From Chloroflexota bacterium (GTDB lineage: Bacteria; Chloroflexota; Anaerolineae; 4572-78; J111): a stretch of 64,000 bases of DNA. A program made the position numbers and the translations under genes. Below, one piece after another: positions 9,101-17,952 of the stretch. The notes beneath the pieces are model-generated. The model had not been told where the DNA came from and ran no database searches. It saw nothing but the letters and a program-made list of their open reading frames with translations. Positions within the stretch are counted from its first letter, which is position 1. Each line of letters begins with the position of its first letter. The stretch lies in NCBI GenBank assembly GCA_016860845.1, contig BOKF01000001.1, forward strand, positions 124,001 to 188,000, written 5' to 3'.

Positions 9101-12100
9101 TTCTCGTGCAGGGCGCGCAGTTGCGGCGTCTGGGCCAGGTAGATTTGCTTGGCCTTGACCAGGGCCGGTCCAATTGAGACCGACCCTGAACCGGTGCGTA
9201 GCTGCCGGCTAAATTCAAGATAGATTCGCTCGCTGTACTCCAGGAAATCGGTATCGCCGTATTGATAGCCGGTGCCGCCGATAAAGGTCGCGCCCTTTTG
9301 GGCAAAAGCCTGGGCCCAGTCCGGTTCGGCGGTAATGCCCGGAATGTTGTCACTATTGACAATATTGTAGCCAGAATGGCAGCCGATGCTGAAGATCAGG
9401 GCATTCTCCAAATCTATTGACGGCGAGAACAGTTCGGTGGACAGGAAGCGGCTTTCGTAATCGGCAGCGAGAGCGCTGCTGGCGCTGAAGTGGCCACCCA
9501 GGAAAATTACATCGTGCCGAGTATCTAACTGGTTGCGCAACTGGTCGGCAGTCCAGGCGCTGTCGTCCAGGGGGGATACCTCCCGCGCCGTGATAAGCGT
9601 ATCAACAGGGCGGCCGAGTCCATTTTCGAGCTGCCCCTGAATCTGCTCGGCGGCGTCGGCAAAGAAATCATAACCGGTGACGAGAGCCGAATTGGAGGTG
9701 ATGACCCCATCGGAGGCCAGGTAAGTATCTAAGATGTGCGTGGCATCGGACGCTGTTTCCACCAGGCGGCCCACGGCCAAATCTGGGATAGGCAAGGTGC
9801 TGACCTGCATTGACAGGTCAACCTGCGAGCCATACTCATCCTGGCCCAGCACATAATCAAGCCGCAGACTGGCTTCTGAGGCCGAGAAGGGATCAACGGG
9901 CGGGATAAAATCTGACTCGGGGCCAAGCAGCGCCCGGTCAGGATAGCGGAAGAAGGGGATGACGTCGTCGTTGCCGACAAGCACGATATACTTTATGGTT
10001 TGAGGGTTAGAAGAGTTTCGGTAAGCATCAATGATATCTTTGATAGCCTGGGCTACTAAATTTTTGGCATAGGGACACTGAAAGTTACTATCGGCCTGGT
10101 TGTTGGCCTGGATCACCCGTTCGTCCCCAGGCTGATCCTGGAAATTTGGATCATTAAATTGATATGGGCCAAGGTTGATGACTTTGCCTGCTATCTCCGG
10201 AAGCCCGGCAAACGTATTCAGGGTCTGCCAAAGCTCCTTCTTCTGTTCGGGGGTACCCTCCATGCGAGCCAAGTCGGTCAAAATGATGGTCTTGTGGCCA
10301 CCTTCGATTGGGGTGGTTGAGGGTTCGGTGAGAGGACTGATGTTGTTACATTTGCCTGTCTCAAGCGTCACTTCCAGATGGAATTTCTGGGCCAGGCTGA
10401 AAGCCCCGTTGCGCCCCTTGACGCGCACATAAAAATCGCCGGTATTATTCCAGGTATTGACGATCACCCCTTCGCTGGCCGTCCCTTCAAACGCCGAGAT
10501 GCCAATCAAACTGAGAATCTGGGCGCTGGAGAAGGCATCGGGAGCGCGGGAGCCACGCGCAATCGCATCCGGGGCGCGAGAGCCGCGGGCCAGGGCGTCG
10601 GGGGCATAGGCGTCGGGGGCATAGGCATCCGGCGCGAAACTATCGGGGGCGCGGGAGCCGCGGGCAATCGCATCCGGGGCGCGAGAACCGCGGGCAATCG
10701 CATCCGGGGAGAAAGCCCCAACGGCAAAAGCATCGGGGGCGCGGGAGCCGCGCGCAATCGCATCCGGGGCGCGAGAGCCGCGGGCAACTGCGTCGCCGGC
10801 AAAGGCATCGGTCGCAAATTCAGCATTCAATTTGATGAGGTCTTGCTCGTCATCCGGCAAAATTAATTCGTCAAAGGTGGCCCGGATGTCCTTGTAAATC
10901 GTCAGATCGTAGTTTTCCGGTAAATTGGTCAGGGTGACAATGACCTGGCTGTTGGGCTGCACCTTAAATTTGAACCAGCGTGATTGGCCCTCTTTGTCCA
11001 GAAATTGATCATAGGACTCCTGGAAGGCGTTACCATCCGAACTGAGGGAGAGCGCTGTTGGCCAGGAGTCATTACCCGGGCTGACCGGCACGCACTGGGA
11101 AAACTCCGACGTACCGTCGGGGCCGGTGGCCGTGGCGGTGACAAACGTATCTTCCGGCAGGGCCGGAACAACAGGGAAAGCGTTCGCACCAACAAAGATG
11201 GCATCCCCATTTTCATCTGTTGTCACCAGAGTAGAGCCTAAGAACTTCTCACCTTCGCCAAAGTTAGTGGGATCGCAGGTGGAGTTCTTAAAGAATTCAA
11301 GCGTGAACTGGGTGTTGGGGGTGCTGCTGTTGAGCCGGCCTTCGATTTGGGTGGGGCCTCCATGGGGGTCATCGGGATCGAGAAAGGCCCCGGTCAAAAC
11401 CGGGAAGTTTTGCAGGCTATTGGGGCCTGTATCAGGGTCACCAGCATCATTGGGCGTGACGCCAACACCGCCCAGGTCAATACCCAGGCCGGTGTTGGAA
11501 AAGACCGTATTGAAGCGAATAGTATTGGTGGTTGCGGTGGTGCCAGAGATCACAATCCCGGCCCCGCCGTTACCAGAGATGAGGTTGCCGGATATGGCGG
11601 CTGTTCCACCAATCATATTGTTAGAGGCGTTGCTTATAAACACACCCGCGGCGGTATTGCCCAGGCCGCTTGCGCCGCTGGCATCTGTGCCGATGGCATT
11701 ACATTCAAGCACGTTGCCCCCGTTGGTATCCAAACGCAAGCCGTTCTGCCCGAAACGGGTAATAATCAAGCCGCGCACGGTGGTATTGCCGGCGTTGATG
11801 TACAAACCGTCGGCAGTAGGGCCGGCGTTGGTCCCGTCTAGGGTAATAAGCAAATTGAGCGGGTCACAACTGGCGGTGGGTTGGTTGGTGAGGCCGTCAA
11901 GTATGACCGGGTCGGTAATGGTGAGGGTGCTACTGAGCGGGATTGTCTGCGAGCCACCTGGAGGGATATTGAAATGGATTTCATCACGTGGGCCGTCGTT
12001 GGGGTGAGTGTTTGCGGCATTAATGGCCTCACGTAAAGAGCAATTGGCCTGGCTGCAAACGCCGTCGTTGGTATCAGTAGCGACATTGACGGTGTAGGGA

Positions 12101-13743
12101 CTGGTTTGGGCTGGATCTGTTAGCTGGGCTTCATAAGCGCCGATATCACAACGGACGGTCGTATCGTTGTTGCCATCCACCGGCCGGGGTTCGCCGCGCT
12201 GATCGGCGGTTAACAGGCTGCCGCTGCTATCCTTGCAGCCATTGGGGTTGCCGGCGTCAATCGCCGGGCTGTCAGGCAGGAGTGCATGGGTGGAGGTATT
12301 GCCGCCGTTGTTCTGCAAAGGGCCGAGACGAGGATCGGCCGTGGTTTGGTCGCCCGTGCCGGTGCTGGGGCAGCCGGTGCTGGCACCTACCAAATTGTAG
12401 CCATAGCTATAAAAACTTTGGCTGCCGGTAGAGATGTAACCACAATCGGCCTGGGAAGAGTTAAGAGCGATGTTGCCGGCGATGATGGTGTTCTTAAAGT
12501 AAGTCTTGCCGTAGCTGTAATTCAGGACACCGCCGCCTTTGTCCTCGGTGGTGTTAGCGCTGATGGTGGCATTGTTCAGCTTGAGCGTACCCTGATTCTT
12601 AATGCCACCGCCATATTTTTTAGCGGTATTGCCGCTGATGGTGCTGTTATTGAGGATTAAGCTGCCCCGGTTGTAAATGCCGCCCCCGTATTCGGCGCTG
12701 TTGCCGCCGACAGTGCTGTTATTGAGCGTGGCGGCGCCGTCATTCTTAATGCCGCCGCCAAAATTACCGCCGGCCGTGCTGCTCAACACACTACTGTAAT
12801 TGAGCGTCAGCGTAGCGACATTGTAAATGCCGCCGCCATAGCTGCCAGACCCGCGTTCAATCGTCACCTTAGAAATAACTGCCTTGCCATAGCCCAAGAT
12901 ATGAAAGACCCGGTCGGAGAGTCCGCTGGCATCAATAAGGGTCTGCCCATTGCTGGCGCCGACAATTTTTATTTTGCTGTTAATATCCAGGTCACCGGTA
13001 GCGGCGGCATCCTCATTCTTCCCTGGAATGGTCAGGTTATACGTGCCGCTGTCCAAAATGATGGTGTCGTCATAATAACTACTACCGGCAGGGCAGGCGC
13101 CCACAGCTTTATTGGTGTTGGCGGCAATGATGGCTTCGCGCAGGCTGCATTTGTCGTTATTATTCAGCTCATCAGCCATGGTTGTTACGATCAAGGTTGA
13201 GGAGCTGAGGAGGGCTATTTCGGGCGTTTCAACAACAATCGTGCCGCTTAGGCTGGGGGAATCGGCCAGGAGATAAGGATATTCACCCGCCCAGTCAAAA
13301 ACACGGCTAAATGAGTCGCCGGGGAGGATTTCGCCGCTTTGCCAGTTGGTTTCTAGACCGGTGAAGTTCTTGCTGGCAGGAGGGGTCTCACCGGCTGAAC
13401 TACCGCTCTGCGTGTCTGATCCTTTGAAGATAAGCGGGAGATAAACAATCGTGGGGCTGGACAGGGCGCTGCTTGCCAGGCGTTGAGTCTGGCTGGTCTG
13501 ATTGGTCCACTGGATAGTAACGCCGGAGGGAACGGCCAGCACGGGAGGGAAAATGCCTTCGTCGGTGATGAAGACATCCAGGATTGTTTCAGTCGGCGAA
13601 ATCGGCTCAGTCTGGAGTGGTGGGGGCTGATTGAAGAATGGGGGTGAACCAAACGGTCGAGAATTAGCGGAAGCCAGCGAACTCATCAAAAATGCCAGGC
13701 TTACCAATAGGAACCCTGCCAGAAACTTCCTGTATGTCAGCAT
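6184..13743 (-). CDS. giant secreted multidomain protein with C25 (gingipain-like) peptidase
   Basis: 2519 residues. A signal peptide (MLTYRKFLAGFLLVSLAFLM) is followed by a cupredoxin-like segment (~50-175), a CSLREA motif plus right-handed beta-helix (~188-540), a second CSLREA/beta-helix unit (~560-800) and a PPC-like beta-sandwich (~895-1118) with a long repeat insert (~975-1074). A clan CD peptidase C25-like domain follows (~1160-1565) with catalytic His1418 in FLGGH and Cys1455 in SIGCHSGYN, then Ig/invasin-like segments, a cadherin-like/VCBS unit (VNDTYTIDEDT, ~2105) and two CADG-type repeats to ~2395. It is exported and probably cell-surface or shed. No LPXTG, PEP-CTERM or Por tail is visible, so the anchoring mode is unknown. 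GGGGAGGG precedes the ATG. Confidence 0.88.
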   Translation of the reverse strand: MLTYRKFLAGFLLVSLAFLMSSLASANSRPFGSPPFFNQPPPLQTEPISPTETILDVFITDEGIFPPVLAVPSGVTIQWTNQTSQTQRLASSALSSPTIVYLPLIFKGSDTQSGSSAGETPPASKNFTGLETNWQSGEILPGDSFSRVFDWAGEYPYLLADSPSLSGTIVVETPEIALLSSSTLIVTTMADELNNNDKCSLREAIIAANTNKAVGACPAGSSYYDDTIILDSGTYNLTIPGKNEDAAATGDLDINSKIKIVGASNGQTLIDASGLSDRVFHILGYGKAVISKVTIERGSGSYGGGIYNVATLTLNYSSVLSSTAGGNFGGGIKNDGAATLNNSTVGGNSAEYGGGIYNRGSLILNNSTISGNTAKKYGGGIKNQGTLKLNNATISANTTEDKGGGVLNYSYGKTYFKNTIIAGNIALNSSQADCGYISTGSQSFYSYGYNLVGASTGCPSTGTGDQTTADPRLGPLQNNGGNTSTHALLPDSPAIDAGNPNGCKDSSGSLLTADQRGEPRPVDGNNDTTVRCDIGAYEAQLTDPAQTSPYTVNVATDTNDGVCSQANCSLREAINAANTHPNDGPRDEIHFNIPPGGSQTIPLSSTLTITDPVILDGLTNQPTASCDPLNLLITLDGTNAGPTADGLYINAGNTTVRGLIITRFGQNGLRLDTNGGNVLECNAIGTDASGASGLGNTAAGVFISNASNNMIGGTAAISGNLISGNGGAGIVISGTTATTNTIRFNTVFSNTGLGIDLGGVGVTPNDAGDPDTGPNSLQNFPVLTGAFLDPDDPHGGPTQIEGRLNSSTPNTQFTLEFFKNSTCDPTNFGEGEKFLGSTLVTTDENGDAIFVGANAFPVVPALPEDTFVTATATGPDGTSEFSQCVPVSPGNDSWPTALSLSSDGNAFQESYDQFLDKEGQSRWFKFKVQPNSQVIVTLTNLPENYDLTIYKDIRATFDELILPDDEQDLIKLNAEFATDAFAGDAVARGSRAPDAIARGSRAPDAFAVGAFSPDAIARGSRAPDAIARGSRAPDSFAPDAYAPDAYAPDALARGSRAPDAIARGSRAPDAFSSAQILSLIGISAFEGTASEGVIVNTWNNTGDFYVRVKGRNGAFSLAQKFHLEVTLETGKCNNISPLTEPSTTPIEGGHKTIILTDLARMEGTPEQKKELWQTLNTFAGLPEIAGKVINLGPYQFNDPNFQDQPGDERVIQANNQADSNFQCPYAKNLVAQAIKDIIDAYRNSSNPQTIKYIVLVGNDDVIPFFRYPDRALLGPESDFIPPVDPFSASEASLRLDYVLGQDEYGSQVDLSMQVSTLPIPDLAVGRLVETASDATHILDTYLASDGVITSNSALVTGYDFFADAAEQIQGQLENGLGRPVDTLITAREVSPLDDSAWTADQLRNQLDTRHDVIFLGGHFSASSALAADYESRFLSTELFSPSIDLENALIFSIGCHSGYNIVNSDNIPGITAEPDWAQAFAQKGATFIGGTGYQYGDTDFLEYSERIYLEFSRQLRTGSGSVSIGPALVKAKQIYLAQTPQLRALHEKSLLGTTLFGLPMLSINMPGARLDPPSDATIITGVGDAPAATLGLKIADISLDDFDDLIDTSTVELQDIDDRNTTVEALYLSINGNVLTNPGEPVLPLLVRNVTGPDMLVLRGVGFRGGNYADLPNVRVLTGAPTTEIRSVHTPFFSDVFYPIQPWSVNYFEALANGGTTTRLAVTPAQVKSTTPGFEANTLRRFSAMDFRLYYSNNMKTFSGFTPALAAPPVIAQVSAPLTEAGEVNFKMKVIGDPVAGIQEVWITYYNTECSAPNCDWVSLDLTQNATDSTLWEGTFNLGANPENVRYIVQAVNGVGLVSMATNLGAYYIPGVDETQLQATALALDTPAATSGPYGSEATFSAILTAEDGQPLVPPEGRVIIFGLGAQSASAVTDDTGQATVTLPLLGLPGRYEVRAAFPDTAQEAASAAPNTFEFEITKQATVLCLEPPSASKDDACEAQPVSVSGFAGDDALLVATLTDAAGLRLFEKNVVFVVTGGGVFSHTRTVITDFAGRAPLGNLPLPPGDYTVKVYFNGAILLSTGQTVTLTDARYHASVQTANLNLRNNPPVAVNDTYTIDEDTVLTEPVPGVLGNDTDTDSAVLTAVLVTGPGNGTLMLNPDGSFIYTPAPDFNGSDSFTYKANDGASDSNVATVTITVNPVNDAPMLTPIGDKSINEDSLLTFTATASDSDLPPNTLTFSLVNAPSGATINSSTGAFTWTPSETQGPGSYILTVIVNDNGNPALTDSETITITVNEVNQAPVLDPIGNKSANKGSLLTFTATASDSDIPTNSLTFSLINAPSGATIDSSTGVFTWTPTKTGIYTTTVVVSDNGAPILTDSETITITVINRPPICSTATANPLTIWPPNKNLWVLEKVIGVTDPDGDPVTITITGIFQDEPVGKDKYSPDGYILGPNSAKVRAERDGKGDGRVYHIFFTTNDGQGGSCSGEVRGAIVPHDQGGSIDAIDGGALYDSTKKDK
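10524..10815 (-). repeat. in-frame tandem repeat encoding ARGSRAPDA units
   Basis: Inside the C25 protein gene a ~30-base unit (plus-strand core GCATCCGGGGCGCGAGAGCC) recurs in phase with codons, encoding six copies of ARGSRAPD(A/S) mixed with FSPDA, FAPDA and YAPDA variants. It interrupts a PPC-like fold between two beta-strand regions (LPENYDLTIYKD before, NTGDFYVRVKGRNG after), so it is likely a flexible loop exposed outside the domain. Confidence 0.8.
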
Positions 13744-14157
13744 GTTAAAGAACCCTCCCCACTATCAAGTACTAGTCAGTTATTATCTTGTAAAAAAGCA
13801 ATATAAGGGGTCTGGACGACCCCCCTACACGAGGAAATCTTAGAGGTTATGACAAGTTGGTCGGGTGTGGCAGCTTTTGAGGTGCTGGTGCTGGTTTAGC
13901 AGATGCAGCTTGGGAAGTGTAAAAGAGATTGTTCTTGGGAATAAGTCATACTGTAACATGGAAATCTCAGAATTTCCATAAGAAAAGAGTATGAATCAGG
14001 TTAGAATCTGAGGAGTTTTTACTATCAATGGCTGAACCAGGCCAGCCCCAGGGCTCCGCCCAGAATAGAACCACTTGCGCGAGTTTGGCGATAACCCAAA
14101 TTTTAGTAAAATGCGCTTCTTGGAAAAAAACATAAAATCATCACATGGTGTCTTCCA
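13744..14157. other. gene-free stretch between divergent genes
   Basis: About 410 bases separate the divergent starts of the C25 protein gene and the methyltransferase. No ORF with a ribosome site, no RNA gene and no clear promoter pair was found. A small GGGGTCTGGACGACCCC hairpin lies near 13809-13825. Promoters for both flanking genes must lie here. Confidence 0.4.
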
Positions 14158-15045
14158 ATGCCAAGCTCAAAGTCAAACCAGGTCAACCGTTTGCTAACCG
14201 AAGCCCTCTGGAAAATTTACCATCGGCCTGATGGGTTCAGCTCCTTGACCGAGGCCAAAAATTTACCCTGGAATGAGCCTGCTTTTTCCGAACGGATGCT
14301 GCGCGAGCACCTGGACGAGTCACACGGGGCGGCAACCCGCATCGCCGCCGAGCGGGCGGCTCAGATAGAGTGGCTGTGGGCCAGGCTGAATCTGCAAACC
14401 GGCCAGCGGGTGCTGGATGTGACCTGCGGGCCGGGGCTGTACGCCGTCGAGTTGGCCCGCCGGGGCTGCCAGGTGGTCGGCCTGGATTTTAGCCCGGCGG
14501 CTATTGCCTATGCCAAAGATTTGGCACTGAGCGAGGGCGTGGCTCAGCACTGCACCTTTATTGAGCAGGATGTGCGCTGCATGAATTTCGGCCGGGCCAC
14601 GTTCGATGCCGCGCTCTTTCTTTATGGACAACTGGCCGTCTTTACCAAAGCCGAGGCCCAGGCACTGCTGAATCATCTGGCCCTAACCCTGAAACCAGGG
14701 GGCAGGCTATGCGTCGAACTGCTCAACCAGGAGCGGGTAGACAAAACCCGCAGCGAGTGGTGGTTTACCGACGACAAAGGGCTGTGGGGCGACCGGCCCT
14801 TTTTGCACCTGGGCGAGCGCTTCTGGCACGAAACCGAGGAGATGTCGGTTGAGCGCTTTTACATTATTCATTTGGAAACCGGTGAGTTAACCGAAATCTC
14901 GCTGAGCGATCAGACCTATTCAGTGGAGACGATGAGCAGAATGATGTGCCAGGCTGGTTTCAACTCGGTTGACGTTTACCCGGCCTGGGACCGGCTGCCC
15001 TTGTATGATGCCGACGAATGGATAGTCTACATAGCGCAGCGGTAG
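14158..15045 (+). CDS. class I SAM-dependent methyltransferase
   Basis: 295 residues. After an ~80-residue N-terminal extension, the Rossmann methyltransferase core starts with motif I VLDVTCGPGLYAVELARRG, motif II VVGLDFSPAAI and a post-I acidic segment, then LKPGGRLCVELLNQ. The C-terminal part has the beta-rich substrate region typical of the Methyltransf_25 group. The substrate cannot be told. No strong ribosome site precedes the ATG. Monocistronic, ahead of the propeller/M1 peptidase lipoprotein gene. Confidence 0.85.
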   Translation: MPSSKSNQVNRLLTEALWKIYHRPDGFSSLTEAKNLPWNEPAFSERMLREHLDESHGAATRIAAERAAQIEWLWARLNLQTGQRVLDVTCGPGLYAVELARRGCQVVGLDFSPAAIAYAKDLALSEGVAQHCTFIEQDVRCMNFGRATFDAALFLYGQLAVFTKAEAQALLNHLALTLKPGGRLCVELLNQERVDKTRSEWWFTDDKGLWGDRPFLHLGERFWHETEEMSVERFYIIHLETGELTEISLSDQTYSVETMSRMMCQAGFNSVDVYPAWDRLPLYDADEWIVYIAQR

Positions 15046-15138
15046 GCGTTAGCCTGAAACCAGCTTCGCACTTACTTTTCTTTGACCCCGTCTTCAGGTA
15101 GAATTTCATCTCCAATTGGGCTACTGAAGGAGTGAGAG

Positions 15139-17739
15139 ATGAAGCGATCTGTAAAAATTTTACCTGGGGGTCTTAGAGCGACTAACGTTGTAACGGCGAT
15201 AATTCTGTTCATTGGCTGCGCGGGTCAACCGCCGCCGGCAACAGTCCCCGCCTTGGCTGCCGCCACCGCTGCGCCAGCCTCACCCACTCTACCTGCCGAA
15301 CCAACCGCCACCCCACCTGCCGCGCCGACTGCTGCCCCAACCGTCTCGATAATAGAACCAACTTTACAGGAATATCCCCTCCCGGCCGGCTCCCACCCTC
15401 ACGATGTCGCCCCTGCCCCGGATGGGTCGGTCTGGTATACAGCCCAGGCTTCGGGGGAATTGGGCCGGCTGGACCCGCAAACCGGCGAAACTCGCCATAT
15501 CGCTTTGGGCCAGGGGTCGGCCCCACATGGCGTGATTGTCGGGCCGGATGGCGCGCCCTGGATGACCGACAGCGGCCTGAATGCAATCATCCGGGTAGAC
15601 CCGGCCACAGAAGAAGTCCAGCTTTTCCCCTTGCCGGCAGAAACCGGCTACGCCAATCTTAACACGGCGGCATTTGATGGGCAGGGAATTCTGTGGTTTA
15701 CGGGCCAAAGCGGCATTTATGGGCGGCTCGACCCGGCGACGGGTGAAATGGAGGTATTCGCTGCGCCCAGAGGACGCGGCCCCTACGGTATTGACGCCAC
15801 ACCCGCCGGTCAGATCTACTATGCTTCGCTGGCCGGCAGCCATATTGCTCAAATTGACCTGGCAAGCGGCGCAGCTACGCCCCTTGACCCGCCCACGCCA
15901 GAGCAAGGAGCGCGGCGGGTTTGGTCCGACTCGCAGGGGCGAATTTGGGTCAGCGAGTGGAACGCGGCGCAGGTGGCTGTGTACGATCCGGCTACTCAGG
16001 AGTGGCGTGAATGGCGGCTTCCGGGGGAGCAGCCGCTGCCTTATGCCGTTTACGTGGATGAGCAGGACATGGTCTGGCTGAGCGACTTTGCCGCCAATGC
16101 GCTGGTCAGGTTCGATCCGGCGGCAGAAACGTTTGAGGTCTTCCCTATTCCCAGCCCGACCGCCAACGTGCGCCAACTGCTGGGCCGCCCCGGCGAGGTT
16201 TGGGGCGCGGAGTCGGGCACGGATAAGCTGGTGGTCATCCGCACCGCCGGCACAACTCAGCGCAATAATCCAGCAATCGGCTCTCCCACCGAAGAGGCGG
16301 CTGCTCTCCCCGCCCCCTCCCTTTTCGACATTGCCTGGGATGACCGCTCCCCTTTTCGCGCCGGCCTGATTGAGGGCGAACAGAGTGTCCTGGACCAACT
16401 ACCCGGAGCCAGCGTTTATCATCTTGACGTGCAATTGAGTGACGATCTGGTCAACCTGCAAGGGCGAGAGGAAGTTCTCTATACCAATCGCGAGGACGTA
16501 CCGCTGACGGAGGTCTACTTTCGCCTGTTTCCCAACCTGGCCAAAGGTTCCAGCACCGTGTCCGCAGTTATGGTGAATGGCCAGGCGGTCGAGCCAACTT
16601 ACGAATTGAATCAGAGCGCCATGCGCGTGCCGCTGTCACCGGCCCTGGCGCCGGGCCAGGCGGTTGTGCTGCAAATAGAGTTTGCCGTGCAAGCGCCCAA
16701 GGGCGAGGGCGGCAATTATGGAACCTTCGCCTTCAAAGACGGGGTGCTGGCGCTGGCTCACTTCTACCCGCTGATTCCTGTTTACGACGATGAAGGCTGG
16801 AACGTGGAAATTGCCCCCTTCATCGGCGATGTTGTCTATGCCGATACCAGTTTCTACCTGGCGCGAGTCACTGCCCCGGTGAGCCAAACGCTGGTCGCTT
16901 CGGGCATAGCCGCCAGCCGGGAGCAGACCGGCTCGCAGCAGGTCGTTACCTTTGCCGCCGGCCCGGTCCGCGATTTTTACCTGGTCGCCAGCGACCGTTA
17001 CAGCCCGGTCAGCCGGACGGTCGGCCAGACCACCGTCAACAGTTACGCCCCAACCGAGTTAGCCGAGGGTGCGGGAATCGTGTTGAACCAGGCCGAGGCG
17101 GCCCTGCAAAGCTATAACCAACGCTTTGGCCCTTATCCCTTCACCGAGTTTGACCTGGTCAGCACCACCACCTTTGCCCTGGGCGTCGAATACCCGGGCA
17201 TTGTCGCCATTTTGGTTGATCTGTACAACCCGGAGGGGCAGGTGCGCGGTACACCCACCGGCCCGCTCCTGGAAGGGGTGGTTGCTCATGAAGTGGCGCA
17301 TCAATGGTTTTACAGTGAGGTGGGCAATGATCAGGTGGATGAGCCGTGGCTGGATGAGGCCCTGGCCCAGTACGCCACCCTGTTGTATTACCAGGATGTC
17401 TACGGCGAGTCCGGCGCGAATGGGTTTCGCCGCTCCCTGGAGCGCCGCTGGCAGCGCCTGAATCGGGCCGATATGCCGATCGGCCTGCCGGTGGCCGCTT
17501 ACGACGAGAGCAGCTACGGGGCGATTGTCTACGGGCGCGGGCCGCTGTTTGTCGAGCAGTTGGCCAAGACGATGGGCCAGGAAAGCTTTGCCGCCTTCCT
17601 CCGCGATTACTACCAGTCCTTCAAGTGGGGCATCGCCACCGGCGACGCCTTCAAGCAGCTTGCCGAGCAGCACTGCGTCTGCGACCTGACCCCGTTCTTT
17701 GAGGAATGGGTGTACCCCAAGGAAACCGCCGAGAATTAA
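15139..17739 (+). CDS. lipoprotein: streptogramin-lyase-like propeller fused to M1 peptidase
   Basis: 866 residues. A lipoprotein signal ends at the lipobox FIGC (Cys ~30), followed by a Thr/Ala/Pro-rich linker. Residues ~75-375 form a Vgb/SMP-30-like beta-propeller (repeats such as GSVWYTAQASGELGRLDPQTG). Residues ~400-866 are an M1 (gluzincin) aminopeptidase-like domain: LGVEYPGI stands in for the GAMEN loop, zinc ligands are H717 and H721 in HEVAHQW, and E740 lies in DEALAQY (HExxH-18-E). The protein is presumably anchored outside the membrane and trims peptides, the propeller giving substrate or partner binding. GGAG precedes the ATG by ~9 bases. The fusion is unusual: Vgb-like and M1 domains are normally separate proteins. 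Confidence 0.88.
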   Translation: MKRSVKILPGGLRATNVVTAIILFIGCAGQPPPATVPALAAATAAPASPTLPAEPTATPPAAPTAAPTVSIIEPTLQEYPLPAGSHPHDVAPAPDGSVWYTAQASGELGRLDPQTGETRHIALGQGSAPHGVIVGPDGAPWMTDSGLNAIIRVDPATEEVQLFPLPAETGYANLNTAAFDGQGILWFTGQSGIYGRLDPATGEMEVFAAPRGRGPYGIDATPAGQIYYASLAGSHIAQIDLASGAATPLDPPTPEQGARRVWSDSQGRIWVSEWNAAQVAVYDPATQEWREWRLPGEQPLPYAVYVDEQDMVWLSDFAANALVRFDPAAETFEVFPIPSPTANVRQLLGRPGEVWGAESGTDKLVVIRTAGTTQRNNPAIGSPTEEAAALPAPSLFDIAWDDRSPFRAGLIEGEQSVLDQLPGASVYHLDVQLSDDLVNLQGREEVLYTNREDVPLTEVYFRLFPNLAKGSSTVSAVMVNGQAVEPTYELNQSAMRVPLSPALAPGQAVVLQIEFAVQAPKGEGGNYGTFAFKDGVLALAHFYPLIPVYDDEGWNVEIAPFIGDVVYADTSFYLARVTAPVSQTLVASGIAASREQTGSQQVVTFAAGPVRDFYLVASDRYSPVSRTVGQTTVNSYAPTELAEGAGIVLNQAEAALQSYNQRFGPYPFTEFDLVSTTTFALGVEYPGIVAILVDLYNPEGQVRGTPTGPLLEGVVAHEVAHQWFYSEVGNDQVDEPWLDEALAQYATLLYYQDVYGESGANGFRRSLERRWQRLNRADMPIGLPVAAYDESSYGAIVYGRGPLFVEQLAKTMGQESFAAFLRDYYQSFKWGIATGDAFKQLAEQHCVCDLTPFFEEWVYPKETAEN

Positions 17740-17765
17740 GCAACCCAAGTTGCCACCCTTTTTGC

Positions 17766-17887
17766 AGCACCCCTCGATATGTCCTTCGCTTTGCCCTTCG
17801 ACAAGCTCAGGATGAAACTCAGGACTACTCGGGATGCTGCAAAAAATCATCCTGAGTGCCGAAGGTGTATCGAAGGATGATTTTTCG
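17766..17887. repeat. large palindromic repeat, CCTTCGACAAGCTCAGGAT family
   Basis: A long imperfect palindrome between two convergent genes: CCCTTCGACAAGCTCAGGAT on the left, ATCATCCTGAGTGCCGAAGG and GTATCGAAGGATGATT on the right, with nested TTTGCAGCA/TGCTGCAAA arms. The same family appears at 51037-51170. This kind of intergenic palindrome is widespread in bacterial genomes; I recognise the sequence type but cannot assign a mobilising enzyme. Confidence 0.7.
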
Positions 17888-17911
17888 TAACTAAGGAGCA
17901 ATTTGGGTTAA

Positions 17912-17944
17912 ATATTAAAAGAGCGCGACCTCATTGTCGCGCTC
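17912..17944 (-). terminator. intrinsic terminator of the substrate-binding-protein gene
   Basis: GAGCGCGAC and GTCGCGCTC form a perfect 9-bp stem with a 6-base loop. On the minus strand it is followed by TTTTAATATTT, 9 bases after the stop of the gene at 17953. Confidence 0.75.
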
Positions 17945-17952
17945 CTTCTCTT

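Noticed and set aside
10524..10815. CRISPR-like array
   Set aside because: The ~30-base repeats are contiguous without unique spacers and stay in codon phase, so they encode a protein repeat.
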